From positions 71,920,831-71,984,830 of the forward strand of contig NC_070607.1 in NCBI RefSeq assembly GCF_027172205.1: a DNA stretch of 64,000 bases. Direction: 5' to 3'. This document shows positions 1 through 11,900 of the stretch, piece by piece. Source of the stretch: Podarcis raffonei. Taxonomy: Eukaryota > Chordata > Lepidosauria > Squamata > Lacertidae. The number at the start of each line of letters is the position of its first letter. Positions within the stretch are counted from its first letter, which is position 1. The translations under genes were made by a program, and so were the position numbers. The notes under the pieces were generated by a model that did no database searches, was not told where the DNA came from, and was given only the letters and a program-made list of their open reading frames with translations.

Positions 1-1429
1 ACATTTGGATCCCATGACTATGATTCTTCCATTCCAGATCATACCCAGCATGGCTTCTGTTAGTTTCGAAACGAAAGGGGCTGTGATTTGTGTGCTCACA
101 TGAACAACATACATTTAAAGCACATGGCTCCCCCCGCCCCATACTTTATGCTTTTAGCATCTTAGGACTTGTAGTTCTTGGAGGGTAAACTGCTATTCAC
201 CAGATTCTTTGAAGGAAGCCAAGTGCTTTCATATATATATATTCCAAATTATTACAGATCAAACCAAACTATTTAAATTTAATACAATTTCTTAAAATCG
301 GGTTTCCCGCTCCTGTTGCAAACATATGTCAATCATAGCTGCATCATTTCTTATTTAGTGTCCAGTGGTCATCCTTCACTTGCCATTAAACCATTCTTCC
401 AGCTGACTGCCTTTTCCTCCTTACAAACAGCGCCTCTGTTACAACTTATAAATAAAAAATCCAGTTCACATGTGTAGTCCTTCGTATACATTTTTGTTCC
501 AGACTTGGTGTCCTGAGTTCGTTACTATCTTCCATTGTTCAGTTCTTTGCAGTGCTTATCTGGATGGTACAAGGTCACCTTCCATTCCTTCCGCTGTTTA
601 CAGACCAGCATAGGAACCGCTGCCATAACAAACTAACAGGGTGCACTTCCAGCTTCTGCCATTAAAATTCCCCTCTGGAGTTCTTTCTTGGCACACAGTT
701 AAAAGCAATATCTTTTCTCAAATTCAGCCTCTTTTCCACATCTGTTCTGGTGCAGCTCATTCTCCAACCCCACCCCCTCCATTCCTCCTACAACACTCCA
801 GTCCAGATAGTCATAGATAAAATCCAGTCAGCTTTGATCAAGGGGGGGCACAGCAAAACCATATTAAACTCTTTATTGAGCATAAATCAAAAGCCCCCCT
901 CTTTTTTGAAGTTTCAGACAGAGTAACAAATCAGGGGAGGACAAGAAAATAAAATACAATTTGAAAACCATAAGAAAGCAAAAAGCACCTTGTCCTCCCC
1001 TTTCCTTTCCCAGCTGTTGTAAAGATTTCCAAGCTTCAGAAAAACATTCAAATGCCTTCAGAAAGCCAGGCCCAGTCCTTTGGCAGCTGATTGATTGCAG
1101 CCCATTAGCATATGTCGGTCCAGGAGTGCCTCTTAATTAAAGCCAATAGTCCAGATGAAGAAGGAACCATCCAGAAATCATGCCAGTAATGGAGGCTTGC
1201 CCATGGCAGGGACACACTCCCAGGTCACTCCCACTCTGCCTTTGAAGTTGACAGACATGGGGTTGTGTGGCACTGAGGGATGCAGTGAACTCCCTAGACC
1301 CTACTGGGGAGCATTGTGAGGATTTATGCCTCATACCGGTGAATCCTCTTTTTCCCCTGCCTGAACTTCCTTGCAGCCCCCAGAGGACTACAAAGAACAA
1401 CCGCCATTGATCATGGGCAAAAAATCAGA

Positions 1430-1772
1430 AACCAAAAAGATACAAAGTTTATTAGTGATTGGAACAAATTTATAGTATACATTGAAGGAAATTATAGAAA
1501 CCTAAAAACCACAGCAGGTTTGATATAAATCTTACGATGTGCAAACCATTAACAATGAAGCTGCAGAAAAAAAGAAAGAAGTTTTATTAAGAAGCCCGAA
1601 ATCGGGAGGGAAGGAGGTCAATAGGTACGTAGAGGAAAGATTTAGAGAAGGAGACGAAGAATTGTAATGAAAATTTATGCTACTTTTATGTTGTTTATGG
1701 ATGTTTTGTGATATCATTGATTTGTTTACTTTTGGTTATTTAAACGAAAATTAATAAAAAGAATTAAAAAAT
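1430..1772 (+). mobile_element. Possible L1-like LINE 3' end
   Basis: An A-rich plus-strand stretch ends in an A-rich tail (about 1738-1772) and resembles LINE 3' untranslated sequence in composition. No reverse-transcriptase motif was seen, so the family is a guess. Confidence 0.3.
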
Positions 1773-1820
1773 GGCCACACCCATTATGTTGTTTTTTAAA
1801 AAAAGATAATGGGTGTGGCC
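1773..1820. repeat. Perfect 15-bp inverted repeat (hairpin)
   Basis: The arm ggccacacccattat (1773-1787) is matched exactly in reverse complement by ataatgggtgtggcc (1806-1820) around an 18-base A/T loop. It directly follows the A-rich tail of the preceding repeat. Confidence 0.8.
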
Positions 1821-2392
1821 GGAAACCGTAAGCCAAGTGCTTTTAATGTGCATTTAAATTTGCTTTAAATGTATGGTGTGGGTGTGATTGTTGGGGGGTG
1901 ACTTAATCTTTGCCACAAACCCCTACCCTTAATACTGAAGCTCCTGTTTTCTGCTATTTGTTAAACATAGCAGCTGGGGAGGGTGTGTGCGACATTTTCA
2001 ACAGACATGGTCATACGGAGGAAATGCTTTTTTCTAAAAAGCCTCTCATCCCTTCTGGATCAGAGCCACATCACCCAGAAGATCGCAGCCACAGAGATAA
2101 GAAAAGAAGAGTCGTTCCATTGTCTGGAGAGGTCACTTCCTGGTTTCCATAGAGAAGCCATTTTCAATGTAGCCCAGCGATAGAAGTACACGGCTATATT
2201 GAGGTAGCACCGGGTGTTGACATTTTGGCACCCCTAATAATTTTGCACCTGGGGCAAGTGTCCCTGTGGCCCCTGCCACACTGCATCACTGGTTGCAGCA
2301 AAAACAAAGGGATTCTTGTGGCAACTTAAAAGCAGATAGATTTATTGTGGCATAAGCATAGGACATATGTTAGGGTATTTATTAGTGTATAG

Positions 2393-2528
2393 CAGGCATA
2401 GGCAAACTCGCCCCTCCAGATGTTTTGGGACTACAACTCCCATCATCCCTGACCACTGGTCCTGTTAGCTAGGGATGATGGGAGTTGTAGTCCCCAAACA
2501 ACTGGAGGGCCGAGTTTGCCTATGCCTG
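2393..2528. mobile_element. Palindromic hAT-like MITE, 136 bp
   Basis: It starts caggcataggcaaactc and ends gagtttgcctatgcctg, and most of its length folds back on itself around ccactggtcctgttagc. It is flanked by an exact 8-bp duplication, gtgtatag (2385-2392 and 2529-2536), which is the hAT target-site length. A second copy lies at 30896-31031. Confidence 0.85.
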
Positions 2529-3299
2529 GTGTATAGTGAAAAACATGGAAAGCAATGGACCCAAATATCCATGAAATGCAGGAAGTCGCATCTGTGACAG
2601 TTCTATGTAAAGCTTAAATATCGCGCCTGTTCACAACAGCAGTAATAGTTTACAGTTTTGCTATCCTAATTTGATGCCTGTTGTATGTAGTAGAAGAAAC
2701 CACTGTCTCAAATAAGGACTGCACCAACAGAATCAAACTTACTGCTAAATTCTAGTTCCGCAGTTTTCAAGTTCCTTTGTTGAAAAATTGTCTGTCACTA
2801 GTTTCTAAAGTCTGCAATTCCTTGGTCAGGTTTGGTTCCCTTTATTCTTTTAAAAAATATGGTTGCTGAGCTGCATGTAATACTTATCTATATCTACTTT
2901 ATATAAAAACTGGTGCCCCTTTGAAAAGGTGTCACATTCAGAAGCCACTGAACCTGATCACTGTTGTCTGTAATAATGTTTTATGCTACTGGCCAAATTT
3001 CCCATGATATGCAAGATGCATGGTTAAAAGATACGCCACAAGGAGGTGCTTTCAGCTAATACATGTCAGCTATTTGCTATGTTTGCCTTGAGGAAGAGAG
3101 ATACCAAAAAATAGCAAACAGCTAGTTCATATTCTTTTCTCTTCCAAAAATCTTGTAGTTTGAATTAGCTGACTGAAGACTATAATGTCTTCATGCAAAG
3201 ACCACTAGTTTAATTATTTTCTTTTAACAACAGTGCATTAGAATGCAGCAAGCTTCTAGTATTTTTAAGTTACTAAATCCATTCATGCAAATGTACAAA

Positions 3300-3803
3300 G
3301 CCACATTCGCACCATACATTTAAAACACTGTGACATCACTTGAAACAGCCACAGCTTTTCCCAAAGAATTCTGGGATTTGTAGTTTGCTAAGGGTGTTGA
3401 CAGTTGTTAGGAGAGGTATATTCTTCCCTGCCTCAAACTACAATCATCAAAGTTTCCTGTGAAGAAGGATTGATTATTAAACCAGTGGCGTAGTGTGGGG
3501 GGTGCAGGGGGGGCCTGGCCACACTGGGCGCAACATCTGGGGGTTAGGGTTAGGGGGCGCAAATCCACGGGTTAGGGGGCGCAAATCCATGGGTTAGGGG
3601 GCGCAAATTACTTGCCTTGCCCCGGGTGCTGACAACCCACGCTACGCCACTGTGTTAAACCACTCTGTGGATTGTGAGGGGAATAAGGGTCTCCTAAAAA
3701 CTCTCTGCACCTTTAACAAATTACAACTCCCAGAATTATTTGGGGTAGCCATGGCTGTATATAGTGGTATGATACAGATTTAAATGTATGGTGTGAATGT
3801 GGC
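3300..3803. mobile_element. Foldback MITE interrupted by another element
   Basis: The ends are inverted: gccacattcgcaccatacat at the left and the near complement atgtatggtgtgaatgtggc at the right, with further inner inverted segments around tcccagaatt. A separate hAT-like element occupies 3483-3652. No clear target duplication was found. Related diverged pieces occur near 1840-1890 and 21650-21780. Confidence 0.65.
3483..3652. mobile_element. hAT-like MITE nested in the foldback element
   Basis: Its ends are cagtggcgtag and ctacgccactg, a common vertebrate hAT-type terminus. The flanks tattaaac (3475-3482) and tgttaaac (3653-3660) match at 7 of 8 positions, as expected of an 8-bp target duplication. 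The interior has three short tandem copies around gggttagggggcgcaaat. Confidence 0.75.
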
Positions 3804-3849
3804 CGAAGGTGGTGATGACCACATTAAGTGCTAAGTATTGTTTTTACTA

Positions 3850-4202
3850 CGGGACGCAGGTGGCGCTGTGAGTTAAACCACTGAGCCTAGGACTTGCCGA
3901 TCAGATGGTCGGCGGTTCGAATCCCTATGACGGGGTGAGCTCCCTTTGCTCAGTCCCAGCTCCTGCCAACCTAGCAGTTCAAAAGCACGTCAAAGTGCAA
4001 GTAGATAAATAGGTACCACTCCGGCGGGAAGGTAAACTGCATTTCTGTGCGCTGCTCTGGTTTGCCAGAAATGGCTTAGTCATGCTGGCCACATGACCCG
4101 GAAGCTGTATGCCAGCTTCCTCGGCCAAAAAAACAAGATGAGCGCCGCAACCCCAGAGTCGTCCGCGACTGGACCTAATGGTCAGGGGTCCCTTTACCTT
4201 TT
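3850..4202 (+). mobile_element. Sauria-type SINE, full length
   Basis: A tRNA-derived head (B box ggttcgaatccc) is followed by the long squamate body that ends near gactggacctaatggtcagg and a ttacctt tail. It is flanked by a 12-bp duplication, ttgtttttacta, at 3838-3849 and 4203-4214. Three other copies occur at 28806, 58249 and 61948. Confidence 0.88.
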
Positions 4203-5028
4203 TTGTTTTTACTAGAGATGTTTCCATGGCACGCTCACTAGAAGAAATTTTAATCAGCAAGTACAAAATAAGGCTTTTAGGACATAACAGATAAAATAAA
4301 TTGGATTTCAGTTCCAATGAGCATTAACTCAAAACCCATGATGATAGAGATTTTGCGTTGCATCCAATGCTAGTCCTCTTCAGAGATGATCCATCGAAAT
4401 AAATTACCATGACTCACTTAAGAGTATTAATTTCAGTGGGTCTACTTTGAGCAAACCTTCGTAGGATTCAACCCTTTGTCACTACATAATAGCCCATTCA
4501 AGTAACTGTGTTGGTTAATGCTGAATTACAACCATTTACAGTTTCTTTTCCTATATGATTATCCCAAAAGTTCTCAGAGAAGCCACAAGACCGCATCACA
4601 CCATTGCCAGAAACAAAATATTCTGTTAAATGAATCATACCTCTGTTATCCAGTGGAGAATATTTTCTCTGGCTACCTGACTGGTTATATTGAAACCCTC
4701 AAGGATGTTCAGAGCTGTGATCAGGGCAGGACCTACGTGTGGAGGTGATGGACTGAGAACAAGGTGGCCTGTTATAGTAAAGGAAGAAGAAAGGTAGGTG
4801 TTTCCACCTTTTGTCCAGAATCCATTGAAATGACAGTTCTATCAAGCCAAAGCGCACTTCATGTGCAACATCTACATGTCTACCCAGAAATAAGCCTCAC
4901 TGGGTTCCGTAAAATTGCAACTTTGGACTTCATTTTCCCAGATTGCAGCGTGACAGCATCTGATGTGTGGAAAACTGTTTTAAAACAAGTGTTTGAAAAG
5001 CTGCTTGTGCGATGGACTTGGATTGGGG

Positions 5029-5118
5029 CATAGCTGTCAACTTTTCCCTTTTCTTGCGAGGAATCCTATTCAGAATAAGGGAATTTCCCTTAAAAAAAGG
5101 GAAACGTTGACAGCTATG
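5029..5118. mobile_element. Very short hAT-like MITE, 90 bp
   Basis: The termini catagctgtcaac and gttgacagctatg are perfectly inverted, and the inner parts (ttttccctt and aagggaaa) continue the foldback. An exact 8-bp duplication, gattgggg, flanks it (5021-5028 and 5119-5126). Confidence 0.82.
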
Positions 5119-5906
5119 GATTGGGGCTTCAGATGAAACACTGTCTGGACCTGCAACATGACCTTCTTCATTCAAAAGGAGGACACACAGGTTAAAAAAA
5201 CTGTCTGGGTTGCAATCCTAAAATAAACACAATGATAAAGGAATCCATAATGGCCAGGGATGGTGGAAGCTGGATTCCAGAAACGTCCAGAGAGCGTACC
5301 ATCTTGGCTAGCTCTGTGCTAGAGACTTTCATGCTATTCTATTCCTGTGGGATGTAGAAAAGCCAGATTGAATATACAAGGGTATGAGGAAGGGGAAAGT
5401 GAGATATTTGTGTGAGTTAGCCTAAAACCATGGATTACTTATTTACAATTCATGGTGTTTCACAGGTCTTCATTTCTGCCAGAAAGTTGGGCAGAAGAAA
5501 AATTAGTTATAAAACAAAAACACCCCAATCTATGCCTGATGTTTAGAAGGCCTGACTTAGCACCACAATTAGTGTTTGCATTACAGCAGCACAGGTGAAT
5601 TCAAGCCTTGTTTCCTTTTGTGAGGGTTTCTTTAGCTACTGTTTTTGGAGGACTATGGGCAGCGGGGGCAGGGGGGTATATAATTTGATTAAACTTGGGG
5701 GAATCAGGGATTGGGCATGTGGGTTTCATTAGGGCCTCTTCCTTTTACCCTGTATTCCAAGCATGATACTAATTAGCAATAAAGTGCAGAAAAATGTATC
5801 CGCTTCCTAAACCTATTTTTTATAAACTTAAAATTGGAGGGACACTGGGAATCAATCACATGGCATAAAAGATGCCAACCTAGGTGTCATAGATGCACCA
5901 TTTTAC

Positions 5907-5994
5907 CTTGATATACTGTGTGGACTGGATTTTCCACCAAGACAGTGTAGTTACTGAAGTCTTCTTCAGACAAGGTGCCTCCAAAGCTAAGGAC
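5907..5994 (-). CDS. GGT7: GGT7 coding exon 8 (last one in the window)
   Basis: It codes for VLSFGGTLSEEDFSNYTVLV and ENPVHTVYQ plus one base, matching the EEDFSNY region of GGT7. The acceptor is CTGCCTAG and the donor GTAAAA. The next expected exon (a proline-rich L-P-P-P-P segment) was not found between 1 and 5906. Confidence 0.92.
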
Positions 5995-8900
5995 CTAGGC
6001 AGAAAAGGATCACATCAGTGTATTTTCATGCATTATGCTAGCAATATTTGAAATAGACATTTAAGCATTGTTCAGCTGCCTAAAGAATTGCAGCTATTGA
6101 TGGTTCCCGGTTTTGGGAGGGTCATGGGGCAAGATACCCTCTGTCTCCCCTCTCTGAGAGGGCCAACCTTTCCACCAATTTCACTGCCAAAGTCACAAAT
6201 TCGCTTGCCTTTTCCCTCTGACCCCAACCTGCACAACCAGAGGGAACGCAAAGCAAGTGGAAGAAGATACTCCCTCTTCTTGTTACTGCTTGCATGCCTG
6301 AAGAAGGCAGGACCATGGGCAGCAACAGGGCAAGGAGGAGAAACAGAACGGACTGTGAAGCTTCAGAAGTCATCTGTGGGCTTCTGTAGAGAAAGTGGGT
6401 CTCAGAAGATTCCCAACAATGCTGACTCCTGGTCCTGGCCCCGATTTTTATTCTAGATCAGTGGTTTTCAAAGTCTCTATTTTCAATGAACTCTTTCCAC
6501 ACCAACCTATTTGTTGAAGAACACTGACTTTGCAGATGATTCTGGGGTCTAATCTATGGTCTATGTGTGGGATAATCAGTCTCATATAACCAACATGCTT
6601 TATTTGATTATAATTAATGCATGAAGGGGTTAAGACCATAGACTAAGCTGTCCTGCCAGGCTTAGCTATGGAACTCATCCCCACCTAACAGCCTATATTT
6701 CCATGCTGCATATTTTGAGATTTTAAATCTCTGCTGGGGCTTTCTCACCAAAGAGTACTTGCCAAACCTGCAACTAGGCATCCAGGGAATTCTCATTTTT
6801 ATTATACCAAGTATTCTATTCTTTGACCAAAACAAAAATCAGCAGTGCACACACTAGTTAGCCCTGCATGTTGGACCTTAGAATACAACCAGCATTTCCC
6901 ACTGCAAGGGAAGATAAGCTGTGACTGTTTTTCCCTAGGAAATTTGGATGTCACCATTACTAATCTGTAATCCTCATGAAGCTTACAAGGAATCCTGGCC
7001 AGAACACAGTTTGAAGCCCACCATATTCAATTCATTTAAACTTGAATAAGAATCAAATCTTCTTGCATTTCCTTACTTACATCAGACTCTCTAGGACATA
7101 TTCTGTGGACTACCATGAATATGCTTCATTTTCAGGATAGTTAAAACATTGTAAATATCAATGTGTTTGGCTTTTAAAATCCAAAATGATACTTGAATCC
7201 TGTGTTGTTTGGTACCATCCCTGCATTTTGCTTTTGTGTCTGCAGAGCTAATAGCTTGGGGGCTGGGGATTTAGAGCTGAAAAACTGTGCATGGGGGAAG
7301 GGGCTAAATATTCTGTTGCCCCTAACCAGAACAAAACCAGAATCTCTCCACAATCGTATCCATTTCAGCCTTTTGCTTCAATAATGCTATGGGATCAAGC
7401 GTTCCCACACTATTTACCCTAGTGCAGTGCCACCTGCATGTCTTTGACTCGAATGCCCACCACTTGGTTTCAATGCCAGGTTTTTTATGACACATTGCCT
7501 CATCTCAGTTCCTTGTGTTCTCATAAGCTTTTGATCCCTAGCATTTCTTTATTCTATGGCAGCCATTTTATACATTTCAAAAAGGACAGAGGTAGTAAAG
7601 CGGGGGTTAGTGCAGATTAGTTAAATGTAGATATCTGAATCTCTCTCTCTTGCAATGTCCCTTCTCCTTCCCAGGAAACAAAGAAGAGAGAGGGGAGGGG
7701 GAGATTTCCCCTGGGATTTGGCAACCTTCCCAAAAGCCCCTCTCTATGTTTAGCGCTGCTTAGAGTTTTCAGAAGTGCTGGTTAAAAAACCTTATGAGGG
7801 GTGTGTGTGGGTGTGTGTGGGTGTGTGTGAGAGAGAGGCAATGCACTTTTTCCCCGTCGTGATTATTAAAAAAAACAGGCTGTGGGGACCTGAACAGTTG
7901 AAATCATGTTGCATCATCTAAATGCAGTTACAGATAGGTAGCCGTGTTGGTCTGCCATAATCAAAACAAATTTTTTTTCCCCTTCCAGTAGCACCTTAAA
8001 GACCAACTAAGTTAGTTCTTGGTATGAGCTTTCGTGTGCATGCAGACTTCTTCAGATACCCTGATACTTGTTATCAGATACTTGTTATCTGAAGAAGTGT
8101 GCATGCACATCTAAATGCAGTATGTATGCCTTTGGTGTTCATAAGTGGGACCTGCACTGTGAAGTACTCCTGTTCAGTGTCCTGTTACAGGGTACTCCAT
8201 TCCATTGCCTCTCCTCCCCATTTTCTTTATAACCTCAGTCCAAGTCAGCCAGCCTTCCATGCCTACTGAATATGTTCAGTTCTCGTTAAGTAGTTTTGGG
8301 ATTCACCTTTTTAGGTATCCCTCCCTGTCCACATCCTTTGCAGGGGCACTTCAGGAACACAAGGTATATTGCCTCATACCAAATGATACCTTTGGTCCAC
8401 CTCACTCTCTTTTCTTTCAATCTTTATAACCAACTAGTATCTACTGATGTTTTTAATTATGTTTTGTGGATATTCATGGACTGAAAGCAGCATGTTGAGG
8501 ACGAGCGTGAACAATTCTGGACTTAGAATAAGTATACAGTGGTACCTCGGGTTAAGAACTTAATTAGCTCCGGAGGTCCGTTCTTAACCTGAAACTGTTC
8601 TTAACTTGAGGTACCACTTTAGCTAATGGGGCCTCCTGCTGCCGCTGTGCAATTTCTGTTCTCATCCTGAAGCAAAGTTCTTAACCCAAGGTACTATTTC
8701 TGGGTTAGCAGAGTCTGTAACCTGAAGCGTCTGTAACCTGAAGCGTGTGTAACCCGAGGTACCACTGTATTTCTGTACTGCAAATGGGTTAGTGTGTCAC
8801 TGAGACTAAGCTGGCAGCCAGTGCCACCTCTTGTAAGTAAATAGGCAGGCAGGCAGGCAGAGGCTGGCTGAGATTAGTGGGACAGCACCCTATTCACCCA

Positions 8901-11900
8901 AATGGTCCAGCCTCCACTACTTTCTAGGATGTTCTGTAATGAGAACAAAACAAATCAGTCTGGTATCAGTGCCTGTCTGGCATCAAATGCACGTAGCAAT
9001 CCACACAGAGAAAAGAATCGGGTTGACTCACCTCTGAAATAATCTCTTGTGTTACATTTCCGCTGTAGAAAGCTGAAACCCCTGCCGACCCAAGCAAGTC
9101 AAGAAGAGCAGCCAAGTCTGGTCTTCTCACAAACATGCCAGGCAACAAGGGCTGGCCATCTGGAAGGAAGGTCTCTCTGAATTTATCTGAGTAGTTTTGC
9201 TCTTCCTTCATTTCTTTTATAGCCGTTGCTACAACAATGAGAGAGACAATGGAAGGGTGAGTGGCGATTACTGCGAAAGATGCTCAGATCAATTTTTTGG
9301 GGGGAAAGGTCTAGGAAGACTGCCCACACAGAAAGGATCTATAGCCTGCATGTGTTGAACATACCTATGATTAAGGTCTTCAGCAAATAAGGCCCTTCTT
9401 CAGAGGTAAAGACCTTGTTGGTGGTGGTGCCTCATTTGCTGAACGGCTTCTGCACATCTACTCACTAATCACTTACTTTGCCAGCATTTATGTGCCAGGT
9501 GTTAAGACTGTTCTTTTTGCCAGGTCTTGACTGATAATTGACCAGCTGAACTACCGTACTTTTCTGTCTATAACACAACCCATGTTTAAGACGCCCTCTA
9601 TTTTGGGGGACTCAAATTTAAGGAAAAGGGGTGAGATGGCACAGAGTTGTTGAGACTACCCAGGGTTGTTGAGCTTTTTTTGGGGGGGGGTGCCAAAAAT
9701 TACTCACCAACACACATCGCAAAATCTGACTCCCGTCTGTCCCATCGCCCGCCCAACTGCTGGAGTGTCAGCCAATCAACAGCAGCCATTGACGCAGCAA
9801 CAAATAACACGCACAATGCACAATAACTACTGACAGCTGCGGCAGCAATCAATCAAACGTCCACCCTATGCACTACCCATGTATAAGACAACCCGCACTT
9901 TTTGCCATGATTTTTACAGGAAAAAACATAGTCTTTTACATGGAAAAGTACTGTATGTTGCTCTATTCTGCCTCCTGTTTAGCTGCATTTTGTGTGGTGG
10001 CAGTGTTTGGGATTCATCATTTTGCTTTATGATGATATTACTTTAAATGAGAAATGAATAAGCTGAAAAGAGTTTAAACATATATATTTGTGCACATGCA
10101 TGAGTGAGAAAGAGAATGGAAATATGTGTGTGAGAGTGAGAGATTTAAAGTATATGAGGGTCTCTGCTGTATCCTATATTGCAGGCTACTATGGTATGGT
10201 TCATAAATGCATTTAGAAATGAGGGCTTTTCCCTGGCCCCAGATGACTGTAAGCAAACATTCCCCATCAGATTTTGCTACCATTGGATCAGGAAAGCAAA
10301 TCATGGACCAGGCAGAAGATGCTGCCCAGACATTTTTGAGAACTGGACTGGCACAAGCAAATCATGTCTTCAGCCATTTTGTTTCTTAAAGCCCCCATGT
10401 AGAAGCTCCTGAAAACTACTTCAGTGAGGTGGAGCTTTATGGGGAGAAATGTAATGCTAGAACTTTCCTGTAGCATCCTTTCAGTCCAGTTGTGTGACAT
10501 GACTCCACACTAGTGGTTGCCAAGGATGCTTCCAGACTGGCTATTTTGGGGTTGGATTCAATCACACACTGGCATCACATGGCCCCTAAATCGCACATCT
10601 GGAAAGCTGAGGTCACTACACAAGGAGCCAGGGAGGGAAAGAATTGAGAACAAGATTCTTTGGGGCACTTCCACACAGTTGCTATTTTCAGGTGGGATTC
10701 AATCACATCCTGGCAAATTCTCAGGTTGCACAATTATGGTTGACTGAGAGGTGTTGGGCAACAATCCTGCTTCCACAAAAAATCAGCCTTTTGCAATGAG
10801 GGGAAAGGCACTGGAAAGTGTGGAATGACACTTGCTTAGACACAATATTGTCTAGCCTTCCCACAGTCGGAATGAATACGCTTTCAACAGCCAAAGTCAT
10901 CAAATCTCCCAGCAAACAAATCAAGATTAATGTTCATTAAACAGATAACCTGGAAGCACCGTAAGAAAAGATGACATAGAAAAAGGTGGAAGGAGGAACA
11001 CCTAGTGCATTCCAGTTCTGAACATCATAGCTGAGAACGAACATTCATATATTTCAATGGCACTTTAAAAAAGAGGGGGGAAAGTATGCAGGTTTGGGCC
11101 TGCAGTCTCAGCCTGCAAAGTCTGAGGAATTTTGCATTTTCTAAGATCAAATCATGTGAGACAACGTGTACATACAACCTTGCTTTGCACCTTTGGTTCC
11201 ATAAATGCACTCACCTAAATCATGTGTGACATTGAATCCATCCTGGGCCACATCTGCAGCAAGGCCCAACAACTGTCTCCATGGCAGTCTGGCAAACACA
11301 GAAACATGCATGATATGACAGCTGGCAGATAGCTACATAACAGTTACAGATTGCTGCATGTGTTGCAGGTGAGCTGTCTTTGAAAACGGAATAAATTGCC
11401 GTGTGAATGTAGCCCTTGAGTTCCTTACAGGAAAGGCAGGATATAAATGTAACAATAAATAGCACCCCATTCTTACATGCATGCGTCAGTCCTCCAACTG
11501 GAGCTGAACAATAGAATGCCTGAGCAGAGAAAATGTTCATACCTCCCATAAGACTGATGTGCTTCATGGAGTCCTTTGATCATGCCTGGAACACCAACCA
11601 GAAGACCTGGCTGGATAAAAGGAGGAACAAAGGGAAGCGTAAAAAGAAAACCCAAAGTGCCAATTGCACTATTGAAGCCGAATCTCTCTTAAATAAATAA
11701 CATTAAAATAAATAAATCTCCAGATGGAAAGCAAGAAGAGCAATGTATTGAGGAGATGAAAGTTTTTTAATAGTTGCAAGCCCTAATGGGCTCTGAAAGA
11801 GGAAAGTGAGGTTGAAGATACCAGAACAGGTAAGTTAAGGGAGAAGAAATTGAGATAGTTACCAACCAACTACCCCCCGCAAACAACAGAGGCTCCCTCG

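Larger units (their letters stand above)
1..5906. other. GGT7 intron 8, repeat-rich
   Basis: No further GGT7 exon and no other gene is visible. It holds a possible LINE 3' end (about 1430-1770), a small hairpin (1773-1820), a palindromic hAT-like MITE (2393-2528), a foldback element with a nested hAT-like insertion (3300-3803), a Sauria-type SINE (3850-4202) and a 90-bp MITE (5029-5118). The first 1.4 kb shows nothing I can name. Confidence 0.6.
5995..9031. other. GGT7 intron 7
   Basis: No gene is seen. It contains a (GTGTGTGGGT)n tract near 7801-7830, a dispersed repeat with its own inverted segments at about 7925-8115, a pogo-like MITE at 8537-8767 and a short (GGCA)n at about 8843-8860. 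Open frames here are short and unrecognised. Confidence 0.6.

Noticed and set aside
3530-3610. Interstitial telomere repeat (ggttagggttaggg)
   Set aside because: Only about two units are telomere-like, and they are inside the tandem interior of a hAT-like MITE.
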